A stretch of 64,000 nt of DNA from JBEVOS01 sp964563395. Lineage in GTDB: Bacteria > Pseudomonadota > Alphaproteobacteria > Caulobacterales > Aquidulcibacteraceae. The notes beneath the pieces are model-generated. The model was not told the origin of the DNA, made no database searches, and worked only from the letters and a program-made list of their open reading frames with translations. The stretch spans positions 124,001 to 188,000 of the forward strand of contig CAZLWK010000002.1 in NCBI GenBank assembly GCA_964563395.1, in the 5' to 3' direction. This document shows positions 42,671-52,080 of the stretch, in pieces (positions within the stretch are counted from its first letter, which is position 1; each line of letters begins with the position of its first letter). The position numbers and the translations under genes are program-made.

Positions 42671-42892
42671 GTCGGTCCCCCGCGCGTCGCCCTCCGCCGA
42701 ACGAACCGGCCCCTTGCGACGCCGCCTATGTGACGGTTTTCGGACTGTGACAAAATTGCACGAAAGTGGGGGACGACGGCTTAGGTCATGGCGCGCGCGC
42801 GTCGCGCATCGGCGCTAGGCGAAACGGTCTAGGCCGTCCGCCGGCATTGCCGGGCGCCGCCGATCAGCGTTCACTCGCAGGCAGAGGGAACC

Positions 42893-43258
42893 ATGCCGAT
42901 GACAGATCGCGTCTATATCGCGATCCTGGAGGACAATGCGGCCGTCTCCGACGCGCTCGTGCTCATTCTTGGCGATCAAGGCTTTGCGTGCGTCGCGGGC
43001 CGCACAGCCGAGGAAATCGAGAGCGGTCTGCGTGGCCGCGCGCTGTCCCACATCATTTCCGATTTCAACATCGCCGGCTTTCCTGATGGCGTGACCGCCT
43101 CGCAATCGCTGCGCGTGAACGCGCCCGAGGCTCGCGTGTTGATCATGACCGGAGGCCCAAGACGCCCCGCCGAGGAGAAAGCGCACGCCGCCGGGTTCGA
43201 TTTCATGCGCAAGCCAGCCCGCGCCGATGACATCATTTCCTGGGTGCGTCACATCTGA
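42893..43258 (+). CDS. Single-domain response regulator
   Basis: A 121-residue receiver domain with the active residues: Glu13 and Asp14, phosphoacceptor Asp57 (HIISDFNIAGF), Thr86 and Lys107 in MRKP. No output domain; SDFN in place of the common DxxMP, and LIMTGG, suggest a variant seen in FixJ/CheY-like orphans attached to hybrid kinases. GAGGGAACC precedes the ATG (first of two, MPM). Its stop is immediately next to the convergent LuxR-type regulator. Confidence 0.88.
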   Translation: MPMTDRVYIAILEDNAAVSDALVLILGDQGFACVAGRTAEEIESGLRGRALSHIISDFNIAGFPDGVTASQSLRVNAPEARVLIMTGGPRRPAEEKAHAAGFDFMRKPARADDIISWVRHI

Positions 43259-43882
43259 TCATTGCGCGTTGAGCCGCACGATGGCTTCGGCCCGCGTGCG
43301 CACGCCCAGCGTACGATAGACGGCGGCGAGGTGAATCTTCACCGTGCCTTCCGCGATGCTCAAGGCGCGGGCGATCTCCTTGGAGGAGCGCCCCTTGCGC
43401 AATTCGGCGATCACGTCGCGCTGGCGCTGCGTGAACGCGCCTTGGCCGACGCGCGCCTCGCTTGGCTCTTGGCTGGGTTCGCGCCGACCCAACGATGAAG
43501 GCACATAGATGCCGCCGGCGAGGATTAAGCGCAGCGCATCGGCCAATTGCACGTTCGACAGGGATTTCGGCAGATAGCCGCGCACGCCCGCGCTCAGCGC
43601 CGCGAGAATATCGGCGCGCTCCTCCCACGCCGAAACAACGGCGATCTTCGCATCGGGAAAGCCATCGACGAGAGCGGAAAGACTTTCGGCGCCGTCCATG
43701 CCCGGCATGCGCAAATCGACAAGGATGAGCGCGACGCCGGGACGATCGGTCAATTGATCCATCGCCGCATCAAGCGTGCTCGCTTCCAGCACCTCATCGG
43801 CGCCGAGCGCGTCCTTCAACAAGAGGCTCAAACCGTCGCGGAACAATTCATGATCGTCGGCGACTAGAGCGATCAGCGCCAT
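43259..43882 (-). CDS. NarL/FixJ-type response regulator with LuxR HTH
   Basis: A 207-residue regulator: receiver domain (Asp9, Asp10, phosphoacceptor Asp56 in LILVDLRMPGMDG, Ser in VVSAWEE, Lys in YLPKSLS) and a C-terminal LuxR helix-turn-helix (FTQRQRDVIAELRKGRSSKEIARALSIAEGTVKIHLAAVYRTLGV). It binds DNA when phosphorylated. No cognate histidine kinase is adjacent. It ends exactly one base from the convergent receiver gene, so the two transcripts converge without a gap. Confidence 0.92.
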   Translation of the reverse strand: MALIALVADDHELFRDGLSLLLKDALGADEVLEASTLDAAMDQLTDRPGVALILVDLRMPGMDGAESLSALVDGFPDAKIAVVSAWEERADILAALSAGVRGYLPKSLSNVQLADALRLILAGGIYVPSSLGRREPSQEPSEARVGQGAFTQRQRDVIAELRKGRSSKEIARALSIAEGTVKIHLAAVYRTLGVRTRAEAIVRLNAQ

Positions 43883-43933
43883 GGAGACCTTCCAGCCGCG
43901 TAATCATGGGCGCAGCCGAGACGGGCGCCAACC

Positions 43934-43949
43934 CCAATCACGCGATTGG
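43934..43949. repeat. Short palindrome between narL-type gene and M23 gene
   Basis: CCAATC (43934-43939) and GATTGG (43944-43949) form a 6-bp inverted repeat around ACGC. It lies upstream of the minus-strand regulator and just after the M23 stop, so it could be an operator or a weak terminator without a T run. Low certainty. Confidence 0.3.
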
Positions 43950-43957
43950 AATAGAAC

Positions 43958-45340
43958 TTAAGGCGTAAGACCCGTCGCCGCGCTCGCCGCGCCCATCGCC
44001 GCATTGGCCACGGTCACGCCGGATTCATGCGCACGCCGCTCGCGCAGCGTGTCGATGCGCGTGCGCTCAGCCTCGAATAGAGCCAGTTCATGGCCGGTGA
44101 GATTGCGGCCGGTGGCGACGCGCAAACTGATCGGGTTGATGTTCTGACCGTTGCGCATGACCTCGTAATGCAGGTGCGGCCCGGTTGAGCGGCCGGTGGT
44201 GCCGACATAGCCGATGATTTGGCCTTGCCGCACGCGCGCGCCGGCGCGCACGCCGCGGCCATAGCGGCTCATATGGGCGTAGGCCGTTTCATAACCGTTG
44301 GCGTGACGGATGCGCACATAATTGCCGTACGAGCCGAACCAGCCCGAGCGAACCACCGTGCCGTCCCCCGCCGCCATGATCGGCGTGCCGGTGGCGGCGC
44401 GGAAATCGACGCCGCGATGCATGCGCGAATAGCCGAGGATCGGGTGCATGCGCATCCCATAGCCGGAAGAAAGGCGTGCGCCGTTCACCGGCGTCTTCAT
44501 CAGGAAGCGGCGCGCGCTCTTGCCTTGCGCGTCGTACCAATCGGCGCGTTCGTCGCCCGGAGGGCGGAACCGATAGAATTGGCGGGGACCGCCGCGCGCT
44601 TCCAAGGAGACGAAAAGCAAATCGCCGGTGCGGACGGTATTGCCTTCATCGTCATAGAAGCGCTCGAAGACGAGCTCGAACTTATCGCCAGGTCTCACGT
44701 CGCGCTGAAAGTCGACGTCGTACGAAAACGCATCGGCGAGCGCGCTGATTTCGCGATCGGTGGCGCCGAGGCGCAGCGCGCTCTCATAAAGACTTGTGTT
44801 CACCGGCGCGGCGATGCGCGCGATCTCGAAGGTGAGCGGCATCAGCACTTCGCGCGCGGCGAAGGCGCCGCCCGAGGTGCGGTTCGCGGTGATGGAGGCG
44901 CCGGGCTCGGAGCGGAACGAAAGACCGGTCAGGCGCGCACGGCCCTCCTCGGGTCCGTCCAACACCACTTTGATGGTCTGGCCCGGGCGCAGCGCGCGCG
45001 GGTTAAACACCTCCTGCATGGAGGCGAGGACGGCATGCGCATCGCGCGGATCGGCGCCGGCGCGGACCAGGAGGCCGGCGAACGTCTCGCCGCGCGCGAC
45101 CGTCACCTCGCACGCGCGTTGGGCCTTGTAGACTTCGGCGAAGGCCAATTCCTCAGCGCGGCGCGCGGCGGCGTCGCGGAGCGCAAGCGCGCGCGCGACC
45201 TGCTCGCTGCGCGGCCCCTCCCCGCCCATCAGCCCTTGCGCGCCGGCGAAGGCCAAGCCTCCGCCGGAAACGACGAGCAGAGCAGCCACGGCGGCCACGC
45301 CGAGCCAGATCCGGCCAGTCTCCATGCTCTCGACCTTCAT
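43958..45340 (-). CDS. M23-family metallopeptidase, murein DD-endopeptidase like
   Basis: A 460-residue cell-wall endopeptidase. An N-terminal signal anchor (WLGVAAVAALLVVSGGGLAFA) is followed by a LysM-like / OapA segment (VTVARGETFAGLLVRAGADPRDAHAVLASM) and a C-terminal LytM domain with complete zinc site: His308 and Asp312 (HRGVDF) and His389/His391 (HLHYEV). It probably cleaves crosslinks during growth or division, as MepM-like enzymes do. AAGGGGACGTGG precedes the ATG. Confidence 0.92.
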   Translation of the reverse strand: MKVESMETGRIWLGVAAVAALLVVSGGGLAFAGAQGLMGGEGPRSEQVARALALRDAAARRAEELAFAEVYKAQRACEVTVARGETFAGLLVRAGADPRDAHAVLASMQEVFNPRALRPGQTIKVVLDGPEEGRARLTGLSFRSEPGASITANRTSGGAFAAREVLMPLTFEIARIAAPVNTSLYESALRLGATDREISALADAFSYDVDFQRDVRPGDKFELVFERFYDDEGNTVRTGDLLFVSLEARGGPRQFYRFRPPGDERADWYDAQGKSARRFLMKTPVNGARLSSGYGMRMHPILGYSRMHRGVDFRAATGTPIMAAGDGTVVRSGWFGSYGNYVRIRHANGYETAYAHMSRYGRGVRAGARVRQGQIIGYVGTTGRSTGPHLHYEVMRNGQNINPISLRVATGRNLTGHELALFEAERTRIDTLRERRAHESGVTVANAAMGAASAATGLTP

Positions 45341-45635
45341 CCACGTCCCCTTCTAGGAACGTCGCACGCAGCACGAGCACGCCCGCCCCTGGCGGGCCCG
45401 AACGGCGCCGCCAGTAGGAGTGCGCGGTGCAATACGCGCGCCAATACCGCCCCAAAACACGCCGCGAGAAACGCCTGCGGGGCGAAAACTGGGGACAATA
45501 GGGTCGTCCCAGAGCGTGTGAGTCAAGCACGCTCGCAGTTAAGGCGTCGTGTAGGCGCAGCCTTCGCCGCTTAAAAAAGCGGTCATGGGCAGGACGGGGG
45601 CGGCTGCTATAAGGCGGACGTTTCTTGGAGCGCGC

Positions 45636-47087
45636 ATGTCCGACGCCTCGATCTTGTCCCGCCTGGCCGGCGCCCGGGTCGCCGTGATCGGCGACATCAT
45701 GCTGGACACGCATGTGGTGGGCCAGGCGAGCCGCATCTCGGACGAGGCGCCGGTGCCCGTCCTCCTGGTCCAATCGGAACGCCAGGCGCTGGGCGGGGCG
45801 GCCAATGTGGCGGCCAATATCGCGGCCCTGGGCGGGCGCGCCGCGCTCGTCGGCTTCATCGGCGCGGACGCGGCGGGTGAGGATTTGCGCGCGGCGCTGG
45901 CCGGCCATGCGGGGATCGCGCCCGCGCTGATCGTCACGCCGCACCGCCCCACCATCACCAAGACGCGCTTTCTCAGCGGACAGCACCAGCTCGTGCGCGT
46001 GGACCGGGAGCGGATCGAGAGAACGCCGGCCGATGAGGAGGCGGCGCTCATCGCCGCCATGGAGACCGCCATCGCCGGCAGCGAGGTCGTCGTCCTGTCC
46101 GATTACGGCAAGGGCGTCTTGAGCGACGCGGTGCTCGAGGCCGCGTTCGCGGCGGCCGCCAAGGCCGGCGTTCCGGCCATCGTCGATCCCAAGCGCACTG
46201 ATTTCGCGGCCTATCGCGGCGCGGCCTACATCACCCCCAATCGCAAGGAATTGCGCCTCGCCGTCGGCCTGCCGGTGGAGAGCGACGCGGAGGCCGAAGC
46301 CGCCGCCGCCGCCGCCATCGCCGCCAGCGGCGCGGCGATCCTGCTGACGCGTTCCGAAAAGGGGATGTCGCTCTATCGCGCCGGCCAAGCCGCGGCCGCG
46401 CTGCCGGCGGAGGCGCGCGAGGTGTTCGACGTGTCCGGCGCGGGGGACACGGTGGTGGCCGGCCTCGCCCTCGGCCTCGCCGCCGGCTTGCCCCCGGAAC
46501 AGGCCATGCGCATCGCCAACGCCGCCGCCGCCGTGGTGGTGGGCAAGATCGGCACCGCCATCGTCTCGCCGCCCGAACTCGCCGCCGCGCTCAAGATCGG
46601 CGGGCGCGACGCCCCGGCGCGCGACGCGCCCGCGCCGCTCGACAGCGCCCGGGCGATGCGCGAGCGCTGGCGAAGCGAAGGGCTCGTCGTCGGCTTCACG
46701 AATGGCTGCTTCGATCTCGTCCATGCGGGCCACGTCTCGCTGATCGCCCAGGCGGCCGGCGCGTGCGATCGGCTGATCGTGGGATTGAACAGCGACGCTT
46801 CGGTCAGCCGTCTGAAAGGACCGACGCGGCCGGTGCAGCCGCTCGCCGCCCGCGCGGCGGTGATGAACGGGCTCAAGGGCGTCGATCTCGTCGTCGCCTT
46901 CGAGGAGGACACGCCCCTGGCGCTGATCGAGGCGCTGAAGCCGGACGTGCTGATCAAGGGCGCGGATTATCGCGAGGACCAAGTGGTCGGCGGCGAGCTT
47001 GTAAAGAGCTGGGGCGGGCGGATCGTGCTCGCGGACCTGACGCCCGGCCAATCCACAACGAGCCTCGTGCAAAAAGCCAAGATCTGA
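45636..47087 (+). CDS. hldE: Bifunctional heptose-7-phosphate kinase / heptose-1-phosphate adenylyltransferase
   Basis: Makes ADP-heptose precursor for the lipopolysaccharide core. The 483-residue fusion has a ribokinase-fold N-terminal part (GDIMLDTHVVG, GGAANVAANIA, catalytic GAGD at 268-271) and a C-terminal nucleotidyltransferase (TNGCFDLVHAGH at 355-366, GPTRPVQP). ATG 45636 follows GGAG; the longer in-frame reading from 45585 is not needed. It stands alone; the other heptose genes are not in the window. Confidence 0.94.
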   Translation: MSDASILSRLAGARVAVIGDIMLDTHVVGQASRISDEAPVPVLLVQSERQALGGAANVAANIAALGGRAALVGFIGADAAGEDLRAALAGHAGIAPALIVTPHRPTITKTRFLSGQHQLVRVDRERIERTPADEEAALIAAMETAIAGSEVVVLSDYGKGVLSDAVLEAAFAAAAKAGVPAIVDPKRTDFAAYRGAAYITPNRKELRLAVGLPVESDAEAEAAAAAAIAASGAAILLTRSEKGMSLYRAGQAAAALPAEAREVFDVSGAGDTVVAGLALGLAAGLPPEQAMRIANAAAAVVVGKIGTAIVSPPELAAALKIGGRDAPARDAPAPLDSARAMRERWRSEGLVVGFTNGCFDLVHAGHVSLIAQAAGACDRLIVGLNSDASVSRLKGPTRPVQPLAARAAVMNGLKGVDLVVAFEEDTPLALIEALKPDVLIKGADYREDQVVGGELVKSWGGRIVLADLTPGQSTTSLVQKAKI

Positions 47088-47154
47088 GGCGTTTCAGGCT
47101 GACGCAGCGTGAATTGCGGCGAATATTGGACAAAGTGACGCAGAAGGTTCAGTC

Positions 47155-47215
47155 TCCTCCCTGAGGCCCAAAGAGAACTGCTCGAAACGAAGCGGTCCGC
47201 GGCCTCAGGGGAGGA
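47155..47215 (+). promoter_or_regulatory. Leader hairpin covering the receptor ribosome binding site
   Basis: Left arm 47155-47168 (TCCTCCCTGAGGCC) pairs with right arm 47201-47215 (GGCCTCAGGGGAGGA): 14 base pairs with one bulged G. The right arm contains the Shine-Dalgarno GGGGAGG just before ATG 47221, so the fold would hide it. An RNA thermometer, a protein-binding leader or a DNA operator could explain it. An 8-bp direct repeat TGACGCAG lies at 47100-47107 and 47136-47143. Confidence 0.5.
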
Positions 47216-47220
47216 AGCAC

Positions 47221-49911
47221 ATGCATGACCGCTATGCGGCGCGTACCAGTTTTGGCGCGCTCATCATCGCTGCTTTGTTGGCGCCGACGGCTTTCGCGCA
47301 AGACACGGTGGGCGACATCGTCGTCACCGCCCAGAAACGCGAGGAAAGCATCAATGACGTCGGCATGTCGATCCAGGCCGCCACGGGCGACCAGCTTCTG
47401 CAATTAGGGATCACCGAAACATCCCAGCTCGATCGCATCGTGCCGGGCTTCTCCGCCACGCAGACCTATTACGGCACGCCGGTCTATACGATCCGCGGCG
47501 TCGGCTTCTTCGACACCTCGCTCGCCGGCAGCCCGACCGTCTCGGTCTATGTCGATGAAGTGCCCATTCCCTATTCGATCATGTCGACGGTCGCCGGCAT
47601 CGATCCGCAACGCGTCGAAGTGCTGAAAGGCCCGCAAGGCACGCTGTTCGGCGGCAATGCGACGGGCGGGGCGATCAATTACATCGCCGCCAAACCGACG
47701 GACGCGTTCAGCGCCGGTGTCGATTTCAGCTTCGGCCGTTTTGAAACCGCCGATCTCTCCGGCTTCATCAGTGGGCCGATTTCCGAGACGCTGCGCTATC
47801 GCCTCTCGGGCCGCGTGCTCACCAGCGATCCCTGGCAATACATGTACGCGCACGGCGATGACAGCACGCTGCCCGTCGATCAGCGGCCAGGCTACGCCGA
47901 ATGGGGCGCCAAGGAATTGTTCCAAGGGCGTGCGCAATTGGAATGGGACGTGACGCCCGGCCTCACCGCCAATCTTTCGGTGAGCGGCTTCATCGACAAC
48001 AGCGAAAACCAGATGCCGCACCTGTTCGGTATCGCCCCGCTGTCGCCGACATCCGTGGTCGATCCGCGTCTGGGCGTCTTCCCCTTCAATCAATTCGGAT
48101 TCCAAGGCTCAGGCTCGCATTATCCGTTCGCGCCGGAAGACGCGCGCGCCGCCAATTGGAGCAATTGCGTCAACGATTCGCCGTTCAATCCGCCGATCGG
48201 GCTCGATTTCTACGCGCCGGGCGAAAAGCCGCTCAGCGCCACCGATTGCGAACCGGCCGCGCGTGACAACGATCTCATCGTCGCCTCGCTTCGCGTCGAT
48301 TGGGAGATGGGCAATGGCATGACGCTGACCTCGCTCAGCTCGTACCAGGAATTCAATCGCAACGAATATATCGAGGGCGACGGCACGGTTCTGCAGGATT
48401 ACGAGAACAATCAGCAGGGCTTTATCGAAGTACTCTATCAAGAGCTGCGCCTCGCGGGCACGTTCCCCGGCGATCGCGGCTCGTGGGTCGTCGGCGCCAA
48501 TTATGAGAAGGACGAAACGCGCGACCGCTTCCTGCAGACCTATGGCGGCTCCACCGCGAATCCGACGGCGCTGCCGGGCGCCGTGCTCTGCCTGGCGGGC
48601 TTCGATTGCACCGGCGTAGACCTCACCGGCGTGCCCGATTTCTACGCCATTCCGCTGGGCCCGACCGCGCCGACCAACAATCAGACCACGGAAATCGCGG
48701 CGATCTTCGCCAGCGGCGATTATCCGATCTTCGAGGACCTCACGCTGCAACTCGGCGTGCGCTACACCGACACGTCGAAGGAATATCTCGGCTGCGGCTT
48801 CGATGGCGGCGACGGCTCGTGGGCGCAAGTGTCGCAAGGCATTCAGAACCTCTTGCAGGTGCTGACCGGGCGCATCGGCATCGGCGATTATCTGCAGCCG
48901 GGCGCCGTGCCCGGTGGCAACGGCATCAATGTCGGTGCGGGCAATTGCGCGACGACCGGTCCGGGCCCGGATTTCCATCCGATCGCCTCGGGCTTCACCG
49001 ATACGCTCGAGGAAGACAACGTCTCCTGGCGGGCGGGTCTCAATTGGACGCCGACCGACGATCTCCTGATCTACGGAAACGTCTCCAAGGGCTTCAAGAT
49101 CGGCGCTTATCCGACGGTCGCCTCGTCCGCCGGCTCGCAATTGCAGCCGGCCGTGCAGGAGGAATTGCTGGCCTATGAAATCGGCTTCAAGGCCTCGATG
49201 CTTGAAGATCGGCTGCAGCTAAACGGCGCGATCTTCTATTACGATTACACCGACAAGCAGCTGCTCGGCGCGATTCAGGATCCTGTATTCGGCCCATTGC
49301 CGGCGCTGGTGAACATCCCGAACAGCCACGTTCAGGGCTTCGAGCTCAACGCCGTCTGGCTGCCGATCGACGGCCTGCGCGTCGCGCCGGTCGTCAGCTT
49401 CAGCGAAAGCCGGATCGACGAGTGCGAGGACGAGCCGATCGTTCCAGCCGGCCAGGCCGGCTGCAATCCGAACGGCCATTTCTTCAATTTCGGCGCGTTC
49501 ACGGAAAATCCGGCCGGTCCGATCGACCTCAACGGTCAATCCTTCCCGGTATCGCCGGAATGGCAGGCCTCGCTGGACGTTCAATACGATTGGCAGCTGA
49601 ACGAGCGCACCAGCGCCTATGTCGGCTTCAACGTGAACTACCATTCGGCGACGCCGGGCTTCTTCGAGAACCCCGCGCCCTATCCCAGCGCGCAAAATTC
49701 CTATCCCAACGACGTGCTGCAGATCGACGATTACACGCTGCTCGATATTCGGGCGGGCGTGGAATTGGAGAATTGGCGCGTGCAGCTGTGGGGCCGCAAC
49801 GTGACGGACGAGTATTATTGGCACTCGGCCGCGCACGTGAACGACGTGCTCTATCGCTATACTGGCATGCCCGCGACCTATGGCGTCACGGTCAGCTACC
49901 GGTACAATTAA
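47221..49911 (+). CDS. TonB-dependent outer-membrane receptor
   Basis: An 896-residue receptor that imports a ligand across the outer membrane using TonB energy. A signal peptide (ALIIAALLAPTAFAQ) is followed by a TonB-box-like DIVVTAQKREE, a plug domain (QLDRIVPGFSATQTYYGTPVYTIRGVGF ... VEVLKGPQGTLFGGNATGGAINYIAAKP) and a 22-strand barrel ending YGVTVSYRYN. Plug and barrel resemble receptors of the FecA/CirA or maltodextrin-type broad group; substrate is unknown. No downstream partner transporter; a terminator follows directly. GGGGAGGAAGCAC precedes the ATG, within a hairpin. Confidence 0.93.
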   Translation: MHDRYAARTSFGALIIAALLAPTAFAQDTVGDIVVTAQKREESINDVGMSIQAATGDQLLQLGITETSQLDRIVPGFSATQTYYGTPVYTIRGVGFFDTSLAGSPTVSVYVDEVPIPYSIMSTVAGIDPQRVEVLKGPQGTLFGGNATGGAINYIAAKPTDAFSAGVDFSFGRFETADLSGFISGPISETLRYRLSGRVLTSDPWQYMYAHGDDSTLPVDQRPGYAEWGAKELFQGRAQLEWDVTPGLTANLSVSGFIDNSENQMPHLFGIAPLSPTSVVDPRLGVFPFNQFGFQGSGSHYPFAPEDARAANWSNCVNDSPFNPPIGLDFYAPGEKPLSATDCEPAARDNDLIVASLRVDWEMGNGMTLTSLSSYQEFNRNEYIEGDGTVLQDYENNQQGFIEVLYQELRLAGTFPGDRGSWVVGANYEKDETRDRFLQTYGGSTANPTALPGAVLCLAGFDCTGVDLTGVPDFYAIPLGPTAPTNNQTTEIAAIFASGDYPIFEDLTLQLGVRYTDTSKEYLGCGFDGGDGSWAQVSQGIQNLLQVLTGRIGIGDYLQPGAVPGGNGINVGAGNCATTGPGPDFHPIASGFTDTLEEDNVSWRAGLNWTPTDDLLIYGNVSKGFKIGAYPTVASSAGSQLQPAVQEELLAYEIGFKASMLEDRLQLNGAIFYYDYTDKQLLGAIQDPVFGPLPALVNIPNSHVQGFELNAVWLPIDGLRVAPVVSFSESRIDECEDEPIVPAGQAGCNPNGHFFNFGAFTENPAGPIDLNGQSFPVSPEWQASLDVQYDWQLNERTSAYVGFNVNYHSATPGFFENPAPYPSAQNSYPNDVLQIDDYTLLDIRAGVELENWRVQLWGRNVTDEYYWHSAAHVNDVLYRYTGMPATYGVTVSYRYN

Positions 49912-49946
49912 CCTTCAAGACACCGAACCGCCCTTGCGGGGGCGGA

Positions 49947-49974
49947 CGGCCTCGGCGAAAGCCGGGGCCGTTTT
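49947..49974 (+). terminator. Rho-independent terminator after the TonB receptor gene
   Basis: A 10-bp stem CGGCCTCGGC (49947-49956) with GCCGGGGCCG (49961-49970), containing one T-G wobble, a GAAA tetraloop and a TTTT run (49971-49974). It lies 35 bp after the receptor stop. A smaller GC hairpin (CCGCCC/GGGCGG, 49928-49945) precedes it. Confidence 0.85.
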
Positions 49975-50030
49975 CGTTAACCGCTCAGTATTTATAGTCC
50001 GAATGAGCATAATGTGTTAGACGGAGCGTG

Positions 50031-52034
50031 ATGCCTCCCGCCCTGCCCTTCGCCTCGCTCTATGCGCACGGCTTCGCGCGTATCGCCGCGGTCGCGCCGC
50101 GCGTGCGCCCGGCCGCGCCCGGCGCCAACGCCGCCGAAATCATCCGCTTCGCCCATGAAGCGACGGCGCACCATGCCGCCATCCTTTTGACGCCCGAACT
50201 CTCGCTCACCGGCTATACGATCGACGATCTCCTTCAGCAGGACGCGCTTTTGGACGGCGCCGAAGCGGCGATCGCGCGGATCGCGGCGGAGACGAAGGCG
50301 CTGTTTCCGTTCGTCATCGTCGGCGCGCCGCTGCGCCTCGACGGGGCGCTCTATAATTGCGCCTTGGTGCTGCGGCATGGCCGCGTCCTGGGCGTGATTC
50401 CCAAGAGCTTCCTGCCGAATTATCGCGAATTTTACGAAAAGCGCCATTTCGCGGCGGCGTGCGACACCGGCGCGCGGATGATCCAGATCGCGGGCCAGAC
50501 GGCGCCCTTCGGCGCCGATCTCGTGTTCGCGGCGAGCGATGCGCCCGATCTCACGTTCCATGTCGAGATCTGCGAGGATTTGTGGGCGCCGACGCCGCCT
50601 TCGACGATGGGCGCGCTCGCGGGCGCCAATGTGCTGCTGAATCTTTCGGCGTCGAACATCACCATCGGCAAGGCCGAGGACCGCGCGACCTTGTGCGACG
50701 CGCAAAGCCGGCGCTGCAGCGCGGCCTATGTGCTCGCCGCCGCGGGCGTGGGCGAAAGCACCAACGATCTGGCCTGGGACGGCCAGGTGATCGCCTACGA
50801 ACTCGGCGACAAGCTGGCCGAGGCGGAGCGCTTTTCGCGCGATCCGAAGCTTCTGATCGCGGACATCGATTTGGGCCGCATCGCGCAGGAGCGGCGCCGG
50901 CTGTCCAATTTCCGCGACGCTGCCGGACGCGCGCGCGAAACGCTAAAGGATTTTCGCCGCATCGTTTTCGATCTTGAGCCGCCGCGCGGGGCGGTTCCGT
51001 TGATGCGCCAGATCGCGCGTTTTCCGTTCGTGCCGGACGATCCGGAAAGGCTCGATCGCGATTGCTTCGAAGCCTACAACATCCAGGTCGCGGGCCTCGC
51101 CAAGCGCATCGAATCGACGGGCGCCAAGCGCGTCGTGATCGGCGTGTCGGGCGGATTGGATTCCACGCATGCGCTGATCGTCATCGCGCGCGCCTTCGAT
51201 CTGCTTGGACTGCCGCGCGCGAACATTATCGGCGTGACAATGCCCGGCTTCGCCACCAGCGAGGCGACCAAGGAAAGCGCCTGGGCGCTGATGAAGGCGC
51301 TGGGCGTGGATGCGCGCGAGATTTCGATTTTGCCGCTCGCTCAGCAAATGCTGAAGGATATCGGCCACCCCGCGGCCGATGGCGCGGCGCTCTATGACGT
51401 CACGTTCGAGAACGTGCAGGCGGGCTTGCGCACGGACATTCTGTTCCGCCTTGCGAACAAGGAAGGCGGCTTCGTCGTCGGCACGGGCGATCTCTCCGAA
51501 CTCGCGCTCGGCTGGTGCACCTATGGCGTGGGCGATCACATGTCGCATTACGGCGTGAATGCCGGCGCGCCGAAAACGCTGATCCAGCATCTCATCCGCT
51601 GGGTGATCGCGGCGAAGCTGTTCGATGACGATGTCGGCGCGACATTGCGGCGCGTTCTTGAGACGGAAATCAGCCCCGAACTGGTGCCAGGCGACGCGCC
51701 GCAGAGCACGCAGGCGATCATCGGCCCCTACCCGTTGCAGGATTTCAATCTCTATTGGATCACGCGCTTCGGCATGAAGCCGAGCAAGGTGCTCTTTCTT
51801 GCCTGGAGCGCCTGGGGCGGCGCCTACACGTACGAGGAAGTGCGCCATTGGCTGGGCGTCTTCCTCACGCGGTTCTTCGGGCAAAGCCAATTCAAGCGCA
51901 GCGCCATACCCAATGGGCCAAAGCTGGTTTCCGGCGGCGCCTTGAGCCCGCGCGGCGATTGGCGCGCGCCCAGCGACGCGGGCGCCGCCCTTTGGCTCGA
52001 CGAACTGGCCGCGAACACGCCGGAAAAGCTGTAG
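50031..52034 (+). CDS. nadE: Glutamine-dependent NAD+ synthetase
   Basis: Final step of NAD synthesis, using glutamine as ammonia source. The 667-residue protein has an N-terminal nitrilase-type amidase with the full Glu56-Lys125-Cys181 triad (LLTPELSLTG, GVIPKSFLPNYREFYE, EICEDLW) and a C-terminal synthetase domain with the PP-loop SGGLDS at 373-378. This is the long bacterial/eukaryotic form. ATG 50031 with GGAG upstream is chosen; a GTG directly before it is possible. Start of a run of plus-strand genes. Confidence 0.95.
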   Translation: MPPALPFASLYAHGFARIAAVAPRVRPAAPGANAAEIIRFAHEATAHHAAILLTPELSLTGYTIDDLLQQDALLDGAEAAIARIAAETKALFPFVIVGAPLRLDGALYNCALVLRHGRVLGVIPKSFLPNYREFYEKRHFAAACDTGARMIQIAGQTAPFGADLVFAASDAPDLTFHVEICEDLWAPTPPSTMGALAGANVLLNLSASNITIGKAEDRATLCDAQSRRCSAAYVLAAAGVGESTNDLAWDGQVIAYELGDKLAEAERFSRDPKLLIADIDLGRIAQERRRLSNFRDAAGRARETLKDFRRIVFDLEPPRGAVPLMRQIARFPFVPDDPERLDRDCFEAYNIQVAGLAKRIESTGAKRVVIGVSGGLDSTHALIVIARAFDLLGLPRANIIGVTMPGFATSEATKESAWALMKALGVDAREISILPLAQQMLKDIGHPAADGAALYDVTFENVQAGLRTDILFRLANKEGGFVVGTGDLSELALGWCTYGVGDHMSHYGVNAGAPKTLIQHLIRWVIAAKLFDDDVGATLRRVLETEISPELVPGDAPQSTQAIIGPYPLQDFNLYWITRFGMKPSKVLFLAWSAWGGAYTYEEVRHWLGVFLTRFFGQSQFKRSAIPNGPKLVSGGALSPRGDWRAPSDAGAALWLDELAANTPEKL

Positions 52035-52080
52035 GCCGCGCGCCTTGATTTCAACGCACAAAGAGGCTCAAAGCCGGCCG

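Noticed and set aside
45153..47072. 639-residue minus-strand open frame across hldE
   Set aside because: Antisense of hldE with no domain and low-complexity composition; the hldE motifs on the plus strand are unmistakable.
49928..49945. First hairpin after the TonB receptor as a separate terminator
   Set aside because: No T run follows it; the hairpin at 49947-49974 with a GAAA loop and TTTT is the real signal.
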